In this document: positions 45,922 through 58,713 of the stretch, in pieces | Position numbering within the stretch: the stretch's first letter is position 1 | How the letters are laid out: the number at the start of each line of letters is the position of its first letter | NCBI GenBank assembly: GCA_026874595.1 | Contig: CM049314.1 | Location: forward strand, 30,269,729-30,333,728 | Direction of reading: 5' to 3' | DNA from: Sipunculus nudus | Lineage: Eukaryota; Annelida; Sipuncula; Golfingiida; Sipunculidae | Length of the DNA: 64,000 nt | The notes under the pieces: generated by a model | The model's database searches: none | Seen by the model: only the letters and a program-made list of their open reading frames with translations | What the model was told of the DNA's origin: nothing | Translations under genes and position numbers: made by a program

Positions 45922-47310
45922 ACAAGGCCTACAGGCCTAATGCGAACCTGTGCATTGGGAAATACACCAAGTATAATGCTTCAAAGCTGGACCATGACTT
46001 CTCATGTATATGAACAATGCAGGTACTAAACATTTTGAATAAGAAACAATTACACAAATTTCACTGCTGAAATTCTGGCATGGGTGCACACAACACAACC
46101 AGGGACCCATGGGTCTCAACGCTCAGTTGAATTTGTTTGTAAGGATATTTTGAAAGAAATTTTTCAGAATGACAGTCCTGTGACCTTAACCAATGACCTT
46201 GTAACCAAAAAATTCTTAGAACTTAATATCCTTGAACTTGCAGCATTAGGATTATTGTAACAATCTTTTAAAAAGTGACCTTGACCTCTGACCAGATAAC
46301 CTCAAATTCTACAGGTTTCCTCACTTTGGGCAAGTAAGCCATGTATGAACGTTGGAAAGTTCAGGATGAAAAGTTTGATTTACAGTGCATCCACAATCTT
46401 TTTAAAGATGTGGCTTCTGTGACCTTCAACTTAGATTGCTGGACCCTGAAAATCAAAATGAATTTACATATGTGGTTGGACATTATTAAACAAGTTTGAA
46501 GCCAGTCTGTCTATCCAAAGCAGAATTATCATCCATAAACTAATTTGTGAATGGATGGGCCCTGTGACCTTGACCTTTGATCTATGACCCAAAAATCAAA
46601 CAGAATCTTCCCCTAGTGATGAAAAGTTTGGCTTCAAATGCATACACATTCCTTAGTGGTGGGCCATTTATAAGTTAAGTTTGAAACCAATATATCAAAC
46701 TTAACTGGAGTTATCATCTGGAAACTAATTTGTGTGGATGGACGCATTGACAGACAGACAGACATACAAACAGACAAACTTACAGACAGGGTGATTAATA
46801 TAGGGCATCCACTTGTGATCAATAAACACACCAGGTTTTGGGACACCAGATGTAACCAGATGAGAAACTGACATGATTGTTGTCATTTTATAGTAAATAA
46901 ATAGAAAAATATTTGTTAAAATAGGAAAACCACCACGTTTCAGGAACTGACAAAACTAGTCATGGTCAATATTCAAGGCAAAATTCATGACAAACCATGC
47001 ATATATGATCAAGATATTGGAGATTTTGTATCAATTCTGGGGGGTACTTTCAAGCCCCATAGCTCGAAGGAAAAAGGTCGCAGTGACCTAATTTCAGGTT
47101 TCCAAGGAAATTTTTAGTTGACCTCCCTGGATGTTCACTAAGAAGTTTCTAGGACCAGCTGTTATGATTTGTGCCCTGCTAACGGACAGCTGGACGTCCA
47201 GCTGTCCGTTAGCAGGGCACAAATCATAACAGCTGGACGTCCAGACGGACGACGGACAAAGCGCCATTCTTATACCTCAGTTGACTTACAGTCAGCTGAG
47301 CTAAATGATT
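45922..47310 (+). repeat. Composite of repeat families with half-site arrays
   Basis: It starts with the AACAAGGCCTACAGGCCT family start, then 46170-46850 carries units with TGACCTTGACCTTTGA and a GACAGACAGACA run, then 47030-47310 carries the family ending TCAGCTGAGCTAAA. No gene. Confidence 0.6.
47155..47236. repeat. 82-bp perfect palindrome
   Basis: Axis between 47195 and 47196 (TGGAC|GTCCA). Each 41-base arm matches the other without mismatch: CCAGCTGTTATGATTTGTGC on the left is mirrored by GCACAAATCATAACAGCTGG on the right. The arm is the normal CCCTGCTAACGGAC stretch of the repeat family seen at 62870. Confidence 0.97.
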
Positions 47311-47892
47311 GTAGCTGGCACCACCAGTCTTGTATACAAAAAGGTTTCAGAGATATATACATATGCCCAAGTTCAGACTGATATATCAAACCCCTCCTGA
47401 GAAATGAGCAGGGACACACTGTGCAAAAAAATTATTGTAGGTGGCACCACCAGTCTTGTATACGACAAGTATACGATAATTAAAATACGATAGGTATAAA
47501 TATGCCCAATTTCTGGATGATATATCAAATTCCTCTATAGAAATTAGCAGGCACAAAAGTAACACACTGTGAAAATGTCATTGTAGGTGGTGACACCTGT
47601 CTTGTGAACGAGAAACCCATCAAAGACACATAGACAGGTCACAATATTAGGCCAATACATCAAACTTACCTTAAGTCTGATGCATGGGGCTGACCACGCT
47701 TAGGTGAGAAAGGCAGTTGCCCCGAGTGAACTGTGACAAAATTGCTAGCTCAGGCTACTGCACTGAGTGAACTCATGACCTGCACCTGGCTAGACTGGGT
47801 GAACTTTTGACCTGTACCTGGCTGCACTGAGTGAACTCTTGACCTGTTGCCTAATCTGATACAGTTGGTAGTCTGCAGGAGCTATAAATAGA

Positions 47893-48993
47893 TTGGCTCC
47901 ACATGCAGCCCTGAGGGGCATGACACCCATGAGGTGTTCACATGTCACCCATGAGGGGATCACATGCCTTGTGCTTGGCTGCACTGACTGAACTCTTGAA
48001 CTATATCTGGCTGCACTGAATGAACTCTTGATTTATTGCCAAATCTGAAACAGTTGGCAGTTTCTTAACCTATGTAAATATACAGACACAATCTTGGCCT
48101 GTTGGCAAATCTGTTTACACATACTGTAAGACTTTGGCTAAAATGCTTTTTTTTTAAAACTGAAATATTCATAAATTTTTTATCAAAATATCTAGAAAAA
48201 TTAAAGATTCAGTTCTTTCATTGTTAAAGGTCCAATAATTCTGCCAAATATTCAAGTAAACTTTAACAAAGGCCACCTAAGAATAATTTTTGAGCCATGT
48301 AACAGAAGTTATAATTAAAACAATAATTTTGTAGAAAAACAGTTTTGCAGTCCTCAATTTGAGTTACCTGGTAGACATAATAATGGCCATAAGACCAACT
48401 TAGGTTTTTCTGATATGATTGAAAGAACCATGTCCTATAATAATTCTTTTGGAAAATTGAACGATTCAACTTGACAGTTTCATCATAAACATTTTAAGCT
48501 GAAAGAGGCTAAAATTATGAGGTTTTTGCCCATAAGAAACAGGTCAATGCAGGTGGCACATCAAAATCTGCAACTTCAACTATGAGTCATGTGACCAACA
48601 TTTGCACAATACTTGGTAATGCTAGCTTCTGTCATTTCTGAGATAACTATGTCAGTATGCTTACTTGGCCAAATGACCGTTCAAAATCATGTAACTCCAC
48701 TAAAATGCATCAAATGCAAACCATTTGAACAAACTTGAATGCTTGCCTCTGGGATCATTTCTGTAAAATATTGAACAATTTGGCTGGACCGTTTACAAGA
48801 AGACTAAAACTTTAAAGGTTTTTCAGCTTTTCCCCTATAAAATCTAAGTAGATGCAGATAGCAAAAAACATAAGCTGAATCCCACAACATTTGATATGTG
48901 ACAGATGATTGCATAAAATCTGGGGATGGTAGCTCCTGCAATTCCTGAGAAATTAAGGGTTGATATACAGATGACCAATGACCCCCGTACAAA
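47893..48993 (+). repeat. Long dispersed repeat, copy 2, 5' part
   Basis: Matches 39592-40800 in order. It is interrupted at 48993 by HINE-like copy B and resumes at 50736. Confidence 0.75.
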
Positions 48994-50735
48994 ACTAGAA
49001 TACGGGTAGTCGACAAGCGACTACGTGTATCCGCCAAAATCAGAGAAGGACGGGTGAAGTAAGGCATTGATTGAGTGGCAAGGGGATATAGAGTTACATG
49101 TGTTAAATATTAGAATGGATCTCTGCCACATAAACATGATTGTAGGTGGCGCCACCTGTTATTTGAACGAGAAACTATCCAAGATATATACACATGCAAA
49201 ATTTCATGTGGAAAAGTCAAACCACTGCAGAGATATGAGTAATTTTATCCTACAGCAGACAAACAGATGGACGCTGTGCAAAAATGGCTGCAGGTGGCGC
49301 CACCATTTTTGTTCATGTTATAAAGCTATCCAAGGGCTACATTTGTGTAAAATTTTTTTACTGATTGGTCAAATGGTTCCCAAGATATGAGCTTGGATGT
49401 CTGCAGCATAAACGAGAATGTAGGTGGCGCCACCTGTCATAAAATCAAGAAAGCTATCTAGGATGTATACACATGCCAAATTTTAGGTGAATTAGTCAAA
49501 CCACTGCAGAGATATGAGTGATTTTAACCCCAAGCACATTAACAAATGGACACTGTGCAAACATGGTTGCAGGTAGCGCCACCTTTTGTTGTGTATGTTA
49601 TAAAGCTATCCCAGGGCTACATTTGTGTAAAAAATTTTTCCGGATCGGTCAAACGGTTCCTGAGATATATGGATTTATGTGTGGAGTGTTAACGTGAATG
49701 TAGGTGGCGCCACCTGTCATTAAATCAAGAAAGCTATCTAGGATGTATATGCATGCTGATTTTTAGGTGAATTAGTCAAACCACTGCAGAGATATGAGTG
49801 ATTTTAACCCCAGGCAGATGAACAAATGGACACTGTGCAAACATGGTTGCAGGTGGCGCCACCTTTTGTTGTGTATGTAATAAAGCTATCCCAGGGCTAC
49901 ATTTGTGTAAAAATTTTTTCCAGATCGGTCAAACCGTTCCCGAGATATGGGATTATGTGTGGAGCATTTACGTGAATGTAGGTGGCGCCACCTGTCACAA
50001 AATTGAGAAAGCTATCTAGGATGTATATGCATGCCGAATTTTAGGTGAATTAGTCAAACCACTGCAGAGATATGAGTAATTTTAACCCCAGGCAGATGAA
50101 CAGATGGACACTGTGCAAACATGGTTGCAGGTGGCGCCACCTTTTGTTGTGTATGTTATAAAGCTATCCCAGGGCTACATTTGTGTAAAAATTTTTTCCG
50201 GATCGGTCAAATGGTTCCCGAGATATATGGGATTATGTGTGGAGCGTTAACGTGAATGTAGGTGGCGCCACCTGTCACAAAATCGAGAAAGCTATCTAGG
50301 ATGTATATGCATGCCGAATTTTAGGTGAATTAGTCAAATCACTGCAGAGATATGAGTGATTTAAACCCCAGGCAGATGAACAGATGGACACTGTGCAAAC
50401 ATGGTTGCAGGTGGCGCCACCTTTTGTTGTGTATGTTATAAAGCTTTCCCAGGGCTACATTTGTGTAAAAATTTTTTCCGGATCGGTCAAACGGTTCCCG
50501 AGATATATGGGTTTATGTGTGGAAACAGACGCACAAACGGACGCTGGGCAGAGACGAAAGGTCAGAGGTCAAAGTCACTTGGTTAGGCACCAGTTCACAT
50601 GTGACCGGATAATTTGTGTAAGTTTCGGAAAATTCTGTCCAGTAGTCTCAGAGGAGTTCTCCGGAAACGAACGCGGCGGCGGCGGAACCCGGTCAAAAAC
50701 ATAGTATCCGCAAAACTTCGTTTTGGCGGATACAA
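48994..50735 (-). mobile_element. HINE/pearl-like hairpin-ended element, copy B
   Basis: Same ends as copy A. The interior is about five units of 278-280 bp, with TAGGTGGCGC at 49143, 49421, 49701, 49979 and 50259. Each unit carries the palindrome GGTGGCGCCACC twice, about 140 bp apart. The terminal hairpin TATCCGC-AAAACTTCGTTTT-GGCGGATA is at about 50705-50732. Compared with the uninterrupted copy near 40790, the insertion sits in TACAAAAAAG, with TACAAA present on both sides. DR1 motif at 50559-50571. No protein is encoded. Confidence 0.85.
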
Positions 50736-52360
50736 AAAAGGGCAATGCAGGTGGCGCCACCAATACCTGAATTTCATATATGACTCATGTGACCAACACT
50801 GGCATAAAATTTGGTGATGATAGCTCTGGCCGTTTCTGAGATTGTCATTTTAGTATGCTTTTTTGGTCAGATGACTAGGTTCAACTTCCTGTAATTCGGC
50901 TAAAATTCACAGAACTTGAACCATTTGAACAAATTTGAGAGAGATGGTATAAAAGATTATTTCTGTGAAATATTGAACAAATTGGCTTGACCGTTTCAGA
51001 GGAGAAGATTTTTACAGGTTTTTCTCTAAAAAATCTAAGAAAATGCAGATTTTTTTCAGATGGCTAATTTTTTGCATTAAATTTCATGAAGCTAGCTCCA
51101 GTCGTTTTCTAAATAGTATGGGTTAATGTATACCAGTGATTGTAAACATTACCTGGCATGAGGAATATCTAAAATCATAAATCTACATTTTTTAAAAGTT
51201 TTTAAAAAACATTCCTATCAATATTAACCAAAGATAACCTGAAATCTAAATGTCTGGAGGCATGATGTAACGATGCTGATAAACTGGTTCCAGACTAGAT
51301 GTATCTGCTTCACACAGCTAACATATATGGTAAAATGACTCAATTCAATCTTTATTATTCAGCCAAAATTCATTCTTTGGAACCATAAAAGACAATTATT
51401 ATTAGAATTATTTTGGGGATTATTGTTGTAAAATATTAAACAAATTGGCCTCAGTGGCATCAGTCACAAAACATTTTGCAGGTTTATAACTCATATGGGA
51501 AAATAAAGCAAAATGGCTAAGTTATGTTTCCAATAACTCAGCCAAAAATCACTGAACCAAAACCATTTAAACAAACTTGAATTATCAACATCTAAGGATA
51601 ATTAATGTGTGAGATTTAAGAATTTGGCCCAGTGAAGAAGAAGATCTTTGTAGCAACTGAGCTAAAATGGGCTGTTATGGCATATGACTAAATTCAGCTT
51701 CCCATAACTCAGCCAAAAGTCACTGAACTGAGACCATTTGAACAAACTTCAGAAAGCATTACCTGAGAATCATTTCTGTGCCATATTAAACAATTTGGCC
51801 AAATGGTTTCAGAGAAGAAGTTTTTTGTAGCTGTCAGTATGATACAGGCACTGATGACCCCCGTTCAAAAAAGGCCGATGCAGGTGGCGCCACCAATACC
51901 TGAATTTCAGACATGACTCATGTGACCAACATTGGCATAAAATTTGGTGATGACAGCTCCAGCTGTTTCTAAGATTGTAATTTTAGTATGCTTTTTTGGA
52001 CAGATGACTAAGTTCAACTAGCTGTAACTCGGCTAAAAATCACCGAACTTAAACCATTCAAACAAACTTTAGAGAGATTGTTCCAGGGATCATTTCTGTG
52101 AAATATTGGACAATTTGGCTGAACAGTTTCGGAGAAGAAGATTTTTAAATTTTTTTTAGCTTTTCTCAATAAAATCTAAGAAAATGCAGTTAGCCAAAAT
52201 TAAGCAAAATCCGATAGAATTTTTTTAGATGACTAATTTTTTGCAGAAAATTTCTTGATGCTAACTCTTGCCATTTCCAAGATGGTATAGGTTAACGTAC
52301 AGACGACGTACGACGGACACCGGAGGACGCCACACCATCGCATAAGCTCACAGGTTTGCT
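50736..52360 (+). repeat. Long dispersed repeat, copy 2, continuation
   Basis: Resumes with AAAAAGGGCAATGCAGGTGG and runs through several diverged units (CTGTAACTCGGCTAAAA, TGAAATATTGGACAATTTGG) to a GACGACGTACGACGG run and the end CATAAGCTCACAGG at about 52332. Confidence 0.7.
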
Positions 52361-52431
52361 AAAAACATGGTACCTCAGTGTAACAGACATATAACAGATA
52401 ATTCTCTATGACTGTTAATACAGCTCCGGTT

Positions 52432-52435
<4 letters not shown>

Positions 52436-52497
<62 letters not shown>
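52436..52497. repeat. (TA)n microsatellite
   Basis: About 30 TA dinucleotides. Confidence 0.95.
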
Positions 52498-52498
<1 letters not shown>

Positions 52499-53409
52499 TA
52501 TATATATACAAAATTTACAAAGCACCAATGACTGGTTGATAAGACATAATGAAACTGAGCATTAACTATGTTTTTTTATCTATATATCTTTAAATCTTAT
52601 GAGAAATTTACGATCATAAATAGCTCAGACAAAATTCAAATGAGATTTGAGTAAAAACATTCATTTACATTGACAGCAATGATAAAAATATACATGTATA
52701 TGATAATATCATATACATGTGTACAATATATATATATTTATAAAGCTGACATAACAGACATATCTTACTGAACTGCAGCTGATCCAGGATATACACATGT
52801 ATACATACAGCCAACCCGACAATGATCTGTGTTTAACTATTAACAAGTAAGAAATCTTTGAGTGTACATTCCGTCTCTTTCACATGAACATTCCTATAAG
52901 TATAAGATATGTTTAGTCAGGATATGTTTAGTCAACAAGCAGTATGGAGAAGTCACGCCAAAAAAAAAAAAGTTTATTATCATTTTATTTGGATAATGGA
53001 ATTCTCAGTGAAAAATTAGATCCAAATACCATATGCAGTATAGAGTGACTATGTAATCTGGTAAATGTGTATGGCATGTGACCAAAGTAATGTATGAAAA
53101 TGATCTTCCCAGGCTGATGATAATTAGTGCTGGGACCGATGATCGATTATAATCCATGATCAGTTGACTGATGCAGATGATCCAATGATCAATTTCATGT
53201 TGCCATAATTGACTACAGTGTTTTCCCGCATGGTAACATAACAAAAGGTATGCTTTCATAAAATTATATAAACATTTAACAAACTTTAAAACAATCTGTG
53301 TTTACTAATAGATTTACACCTAAGTTGACTATGCACACATGCAGGTTATAGAGTTATTACCAAATATTAGCCTATACGTAGGCATATATATACATATATA
53401 CATACATAT

Positions 53410-54434
53410 CAGGGCTCGCCCTGCTTCCAAAAAATCTAAAGCCAAAATTTTAGCCAACAGGAATTTTCTTTAGCCATTTCAGAAACACTTTAGCTAGCAC
53501 TTATTCTCTGAATAATGCGAAATATCCATATTTACCACTGAGCAGAAATTGAAATATCATGAATTGATCATATCATAACAATATAAATATGAATATAAAA
53601 AGATGTGTGGACAGTGCAATTAATGACTATTCTGTGTAACTTTGCGTTGAACATTAAGTTATAAAAATTCACTATAATTAAATCAACTGAGGACCAGTCT
53701 CAATAAACTTTTATTTCAAAATATTTTAGTCTCTTGTTTTGCTGATTCAGTAAGGCCTAAAAAAATGTTCTTTGTTTCCAGTATCCAGACCAACTCCAAG
53801 AAAACCTAGCCAGTCTAAAATTAAATTTTATTGGGGGTTTAAGCCTTGAGCCATGGGGCACAAAAAGGTCACTTCATAGATCTTTTACAAGTCACAAATA
53901 ATTGAAATTACAGCTAATTATATCACAGTAATGATTCAGTTACTTGTTATGTGTCTTAGGAGTAAATTAGGTATAAATGTGTAACACAGTATACAGTGTG
54001 CATATTTATACATGAGATCATTTGATTACCATGTACCAGCCTTCTATAGTCAGGGTGGTGGTAATATTGCAACCTGGTTCCTCGCTCCTTTTTTTGGACA
54101 GTGGGACAACATTGGAGGGCCTGGTATATACTTTTCGCCAGTTTTCAGATTATTTATTTAAAACCTATTTGTGAATTAATGTAACAGCAGCAAAATCAAA
54201 TCTTAAAATAGTCTTCTAAAATCACATGGTAAAAAAAAAATATTAAAATAAAATAAATTCCCTCACTACTCTAAATTTTTCACCACTGTAATCGGAAACA
54301 AAGAACTTATATTTTTTGGCCTAAGCGCATTGGAAAGATGGTTCTCGCCAATATATTAACCAGAGAGGGTTTTGTTTCGCAATTTCTGTTGATTGCCAGC
54401 CATTGGTAAACTGGCGAATAGGCAGGGCGAGCCC

Positions 54435-54436
<2 letters not shown>
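53410..54436. mobile_element. hAT-like non-autonomous element
   Basis: 1027 bp. The left end is CAGGGCTCGCCCTG and the right end CAGGGCGAGCCCTG, exact inverses; each is also nearly self-palindromic. The CAGGG terminus suggests hAT, but the flanks are simple repeats (ATACATAT left, TGTGTGTA right), so the 8-bp duplication cannot be shown. Inside, TTTAGCC motifs cluster near the left end. No transposase. Confidence 0.65.

Positions 54437-54521
<85 letters not shown>
54437..54521. repeat. (TG)/(TA)n microsatellite abutting the hAT-like element
   Basis: TGTGTGTG passes into about 38 TA dinucleotides starting directly at the transposon end. Confidence 0.95.
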
Positions 54522-54524
<3 letters not shown>

Positions 54525-54599
54525 GTACAGGTCTATATTTGATAAGACATTTCATACTCCTAATGGTCAACCAATTTTTACTGATAATTAATCATGAAA

Positions 54600-55670
54600 A
54601 TACAACTGATTCCCAACACTTCTCAAAAGCGACTAATAATCAATCATCAATTGCTGATATGCTGTTAATGTTCGATAATGATATGCTGTGGATAAGCGAC
54701 TCCCACCACTAATGATTATACTCCTGACATATTATCTCAGTCAAAATAATACTGAATTATACCATATCATTTTTAATTAAGAAAGGTTGTCTAAAGGGTG
54801 TGAGCTTTAAGATGATATCTGTTGAATGGAAATTGATGAAGTATTAACATTCACATGTGGATATAGTTGTTAAGTTGATTTAAAAGATTGAGAAACTGTC
54901 ACATCTATGTAAGCACACTATATTGAATGTATTCTGAGCAAGTTTTAGTATTATGAATGTATTAAGTTTCAATAGTTACATGTTAACTCACTGCCATTTA
55001 ATAATATAAATTATATGTGTGTAATTATCCTGATGATATTTTTTTCATTTATTCATATTTTGAGATTCATTACAAATGATACAAAAATAATGTGCAAGAA
55101 ACATAACACACATCTGAATAAACAAAAATGATTTAAGGTGTCAGTGTTTGGTTTTTCTGTATAACATGTTAAAGGAATGTTATTACATCAGTCATAAATT
55201 TACCAGGACCACCGGGAATTAAATTTTTAGGAGTATTGAGCACGCAGTATCTTTTATAGTGTCATGTCTACATAAGGTGGCATTTACATATTAATGATGT
55301 TTTCTCATATTTATACATATGTGTATATATATATATACACAGTGGAGTGACATTTTCTGAAAGTATTGAGGGACAAGTTTTTTGTTTGGAAAAACAAATT
55401 TCGGAAATTGGTCAAGGGTCTAGCAGCAAGTTTGTACGACAGTGATTTCATACAGTGATATTTTTCATGGTTGACCCCCACCCACAGAGAGCGTTGTGCA
55501 GGCTAAATGGGAAGGTCATGCCCCATGGGAAGGTCGTGCCCCACAGCCGTGTTTGACTCACAAACAAATGCGCCTTTCAGGGGTTCTTCCTTGGTATGAC
55601 CCAGCTATGGGGAGAATTAGGCATCCAGGGCCTACAGGTGCAGTAGTCAATGGGCCTATTTAACGCCAGG
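54600..55670. other. AT-rich DNA, nothing recognised
   Basis: No ORF with a known domain; a short TA tract lies near 55325-55338. Confidence 0.5.
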
Positions 55671-55677
55671 AAATAAA

Positions 55678-57595
55678 ACTAGAATACAGGTAGTCAACAA
55701 GCGACTACGTGTATCCGCCTTAATCAGAGTGGAACGGGTGAAGTGAGGCAGAGATTCAGTGGCAAGGGGAAAAAGAGTGAAGTGTGTTGCATATTAGCAT
55801 GGATGTCTGCAGCCGAAATGTGTATGTAGGTTGCGTCACCTACCACAAATCCAGAAAGCTGTCCAAGTTGTATACATATGCAAAATTTTAGGCAGAAAAG
55901 TCAAACCACTACATGTATACGAGTGATTTTATCCCACAGCAGACAAACAGAAGAACTTGTGCAAAAATGGTGGCAGGTGGCGCCACCAATTTTGTGTATG
56001 ATTAGAGTAATTTGAGATCTATACACATGCAAACTTTCAGGGGGACATGTCCAACCAATCCTGAAATATAAGCCTGAATATCTGCAGCATTAACATAAAT
56101 GTAGGTGGCTCCACCTGCCAAAAAAATTGAGAAAGCTATCCAAGATGTATAAACACGCAAAATTTTTAGGCAGATATTTAAAGTCAAACCACTACAGAGA
56201 TATGAGTGATTTTAGCCCACAGCAGACAAACAGACAGACGCTGTGCAAAAATGGTTGCAGGTGGTCCCTCCAGTTTCGTGTATAATAAAGAGTCTTGTGA
56301 GATCTATACACATGCAAAATTTTGGGCCAATCGGTCAAAAAGTTTCCATGATATGTGCTTGAATGTCTGCAGCATAAACTAGAATGTAGGTGGCGCCACC
56401 TGTCATAAAATCAAGAAAGCTGTCCAGGATGTATAAACCTGCAAAATTTTAGGCAGTTATGTCAAACCACTACAGAGATATGAGTGATTTTAGCCCGCGG
56501 CAGACAAACAGACGGACACTGTGCAAAAATGGTTGCAGGTGGCCCCTCAAGTTTTGTGTATGATAAAGAGCTATGTTAGATCTATACACATGCAAGATTT
56601 TGGCCCAATCGGTCAAACGGTTCCTGAGATATGAGCTTGGATGTCTGCAGCATAAACTAGAATGTAGATGGTGCCACCTGTCAAAAAATCAAGAAAGCTG
56701 TCCAGGATGTATAAACCTGCAAATTTCAGGTGGATAAGTCAAACCACTTCTGAGATATGAGTGATTCTATTCCAAGGCAGATGAACAGATGAATGCTGTT
56801 AATAAGTGGTTACAGGTGAGGCCACCAGTTTTGCCATTCATGAAGAGCTATGTGAGATCTATAGGCATGCAAAATTTTGGCCCAATCGGTAAAACGGTTC
56901 CCAAGATATGAGCTTGGATGTCTGCAGCATGAATGTGAATGTAGGTGGCGCCACCTGTCATAAAATCAAGAAAGCTATCCAGGATGTATATGCATGCCGA
57001 ATTTCAGGTGAATCAGTCAAACCACTGCAAGGATATGAGTGATTTTAACCCAAGGCAAATGAACAGATGGACACTGTGCAAACATGGGTGCAGGTGGTGC
57101 CACCATTTTTTGTGTATGTTATAAAGCTATCCAAGGGCTACATTTGTACAAAATTGTTTTCTGTTCCGTCAAATGGTTCCCAAGATATGTGGGTTTATGT
57201 ATGGAAACAGACGCACAAATGGACGCTGGGCAGAGAGGAAAGGTCAGAGGTCAAAACAAAATCGGGCGCAGCAGTTCACATTTGACCAAAACATTATCCC
57301 GGGTTTCGAAAACTTCCGCCCAGCGGTTACGAATGAGTTCTCCTGACACCTATGCAGCAGTGGCGGCGGCGTGTGAACACAGACACACATATGGACCCAG
57401 AGTGCAGAGGAAAGGTCAGAGGTCAAAACAAAATCGGGGCACCGCAGTTGACATGTGACCCGAACATAATCCTGGGTTTCGTAAAATTCTGCCAAGCAGT
57501 TACGGAGGAGTTCTCCGGACACCTACGCGGCGGCCGCCGTAGCAGCGGTCAGCTGAAAACATAGTATCCGCAAAACTCTGTTTTGGCGGATACAA
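55678..57595 (-). mobile_element. HINE/pearl-like hairpin-ended element, copy C
   Basis: It starts ACTAGAATACAGGTAGTC and ends with the hairpin TATCCGC-AAAACTCTGTTTT-GGCGGATA then CAA. The interior has about seven half-diverged units of roughly 280 bp with GGTGGCGCCACC (for example 56390, 56944). The 3' part is duplicated: two copies of the AGGTCAGAGGTCA block (57241-57253 and 57413-57425), each followed by CGGCGG-rich sequence. No protein. Confidence 0.8.
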
Positions 57596-58116
57596 TGAGA
57601 GGAAGCATGTGATACTGCCCTGTCACGTAGTCCGAAACTGGAATGGAATTCTGCAGATGAACATATATGCAGTAAGTTAGCTCTAAAAAATTGAGGTGGT
57701 AACCTCCACCAGAAAAAAAATAATAAAAAAAAAATTTTGTACGCATAAGTTAATGATTAACTTTATGCAATTTTACCCAGTGTTTCTTTTCGATCTACAT
57801 AATTGATGACAGGAATATATAAATATATTAATTTTGCAGAGCATGACTGGCAAAGATCAGTCTAACCTCGATTTTGGGTACGTGCGTGCCCCTTTTTTTT
57901 CAACAAATTCAAAGTATGGAAAGGTCAAATGACACACCATTGGTAATTGGCCAATGGGCTTAAAACCTGACTGCATGCCCTTGTTACTCATCATTTTATC
58001 AATTTATTTAAGGTATTTACATGCTGTAAAAATATTTCATAAATACAAATTAATTTTCGGTTCCCCATTTAAAATTTCAGAAAAAAAGAATTATCGGAAA
58101 AACCACTCTCTACTGT

Positions 58117-58117
58117 G

Positions 58118-58173
<56 letters not shown>
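58117..58173. repeat. (TA)n microsatellite
   Basis: About 27 TA dinucleotides with one ACAT interruption. Confidence 0.95.
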
Positions 58174-58178
<5 letters not shown>

Positions 58179-58444
58179 GTAGTTACTTTTTCACAGAAGA
58201 TGGTATTATCATATTTACACATGGTAGTATTTACATATTTACACAGGACAGCATTTACATATTTACAGTTTCATAGAAAGTTCAGTTAGTACTTTACCAA
58301 ATTCACCAAAATTATGTTTCTCAGGGTCAAATATGGTGAAACCCCATTTTCTGTTTGTCATGTATCAAAATATACTATATTTTTTCTGATTTTACTGATA
58401 ACATATGGCAGGAATGGTAAGATAATTTCTCCAATGTCATACTG

Positions 58445-58450
58445 TTTATT
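58445..58450 (-). other. Candidate poly(A) signal overlapping the kelch stop codon
   Basis: Minus strand reads TTGAATAAAC: the stop TGA (58452-58450) shares its last base with AATAAA (58450-58445). If used, the 3' UTR would be only about 15-30 nt. Confidence 0.35.
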
Positions 58451-58713
58451 CAAGAAATATGTTTTGACTGAATGTCACAAATTATCAATGCAAAGTACTT
58501 GATACCCCGGGCAGCAAATTTTCTTGTTCTCCAGCTATTATTCTTCAGATTCAAAATCTGTAGCTCAGTATGTTCGTTATCACTCGCGAATGAGTGACCT
58601 CCGAACAGGAACAGAAAGTGATCAACCAGCAGGTGTCCCATGCAGCATGCATACATCGGAAGCCTTGTCAGTCCTGTCCACTGGTTAGCTTCAGGGTTGT
58701 AAGACTCGCACAT
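58450..58713 (-). CDS. Kelch gene, last exon
   Basis: The acceptor is CCTTCACAG|ATGTGC. It reads MCESYNPEANQWTGLTRLP, then LFLFGGHSF and LNLKNNSW, completing the last blade, and stops with TGA at 58452-58450. The ATG at the exon start is internal, not a start codon. The upstream in-frame sequence to 58830 is intron. A cryptic donor (CCGG|GTATCA, near 58505) could lead to a further exon, so the exact C-terminus is less sure than the blades. Confidence 0.8.
   Translation of the reverse strand: MCESYNPEANQWTGLTRLPMYACCMGHLLVDHFLFLFGGHSFASDNEHTELQILNLKNNSWRTRKFAARGIKYFALIICDIQSKHIS

Noticed and set aside
50384-50817. ORFs up to 106 residues inside HINE copy B (and 57067-57564 in copy C)
   Set aside because: They run through tandem-repeat units in different frames in different copies, so coding is not conserved.
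54307-54591. ORFs with long Ile-Tyr repeats (also at 853, 35397, 35940, 57954)
   Set aside because: They are translations of (TA)n microsatellites.
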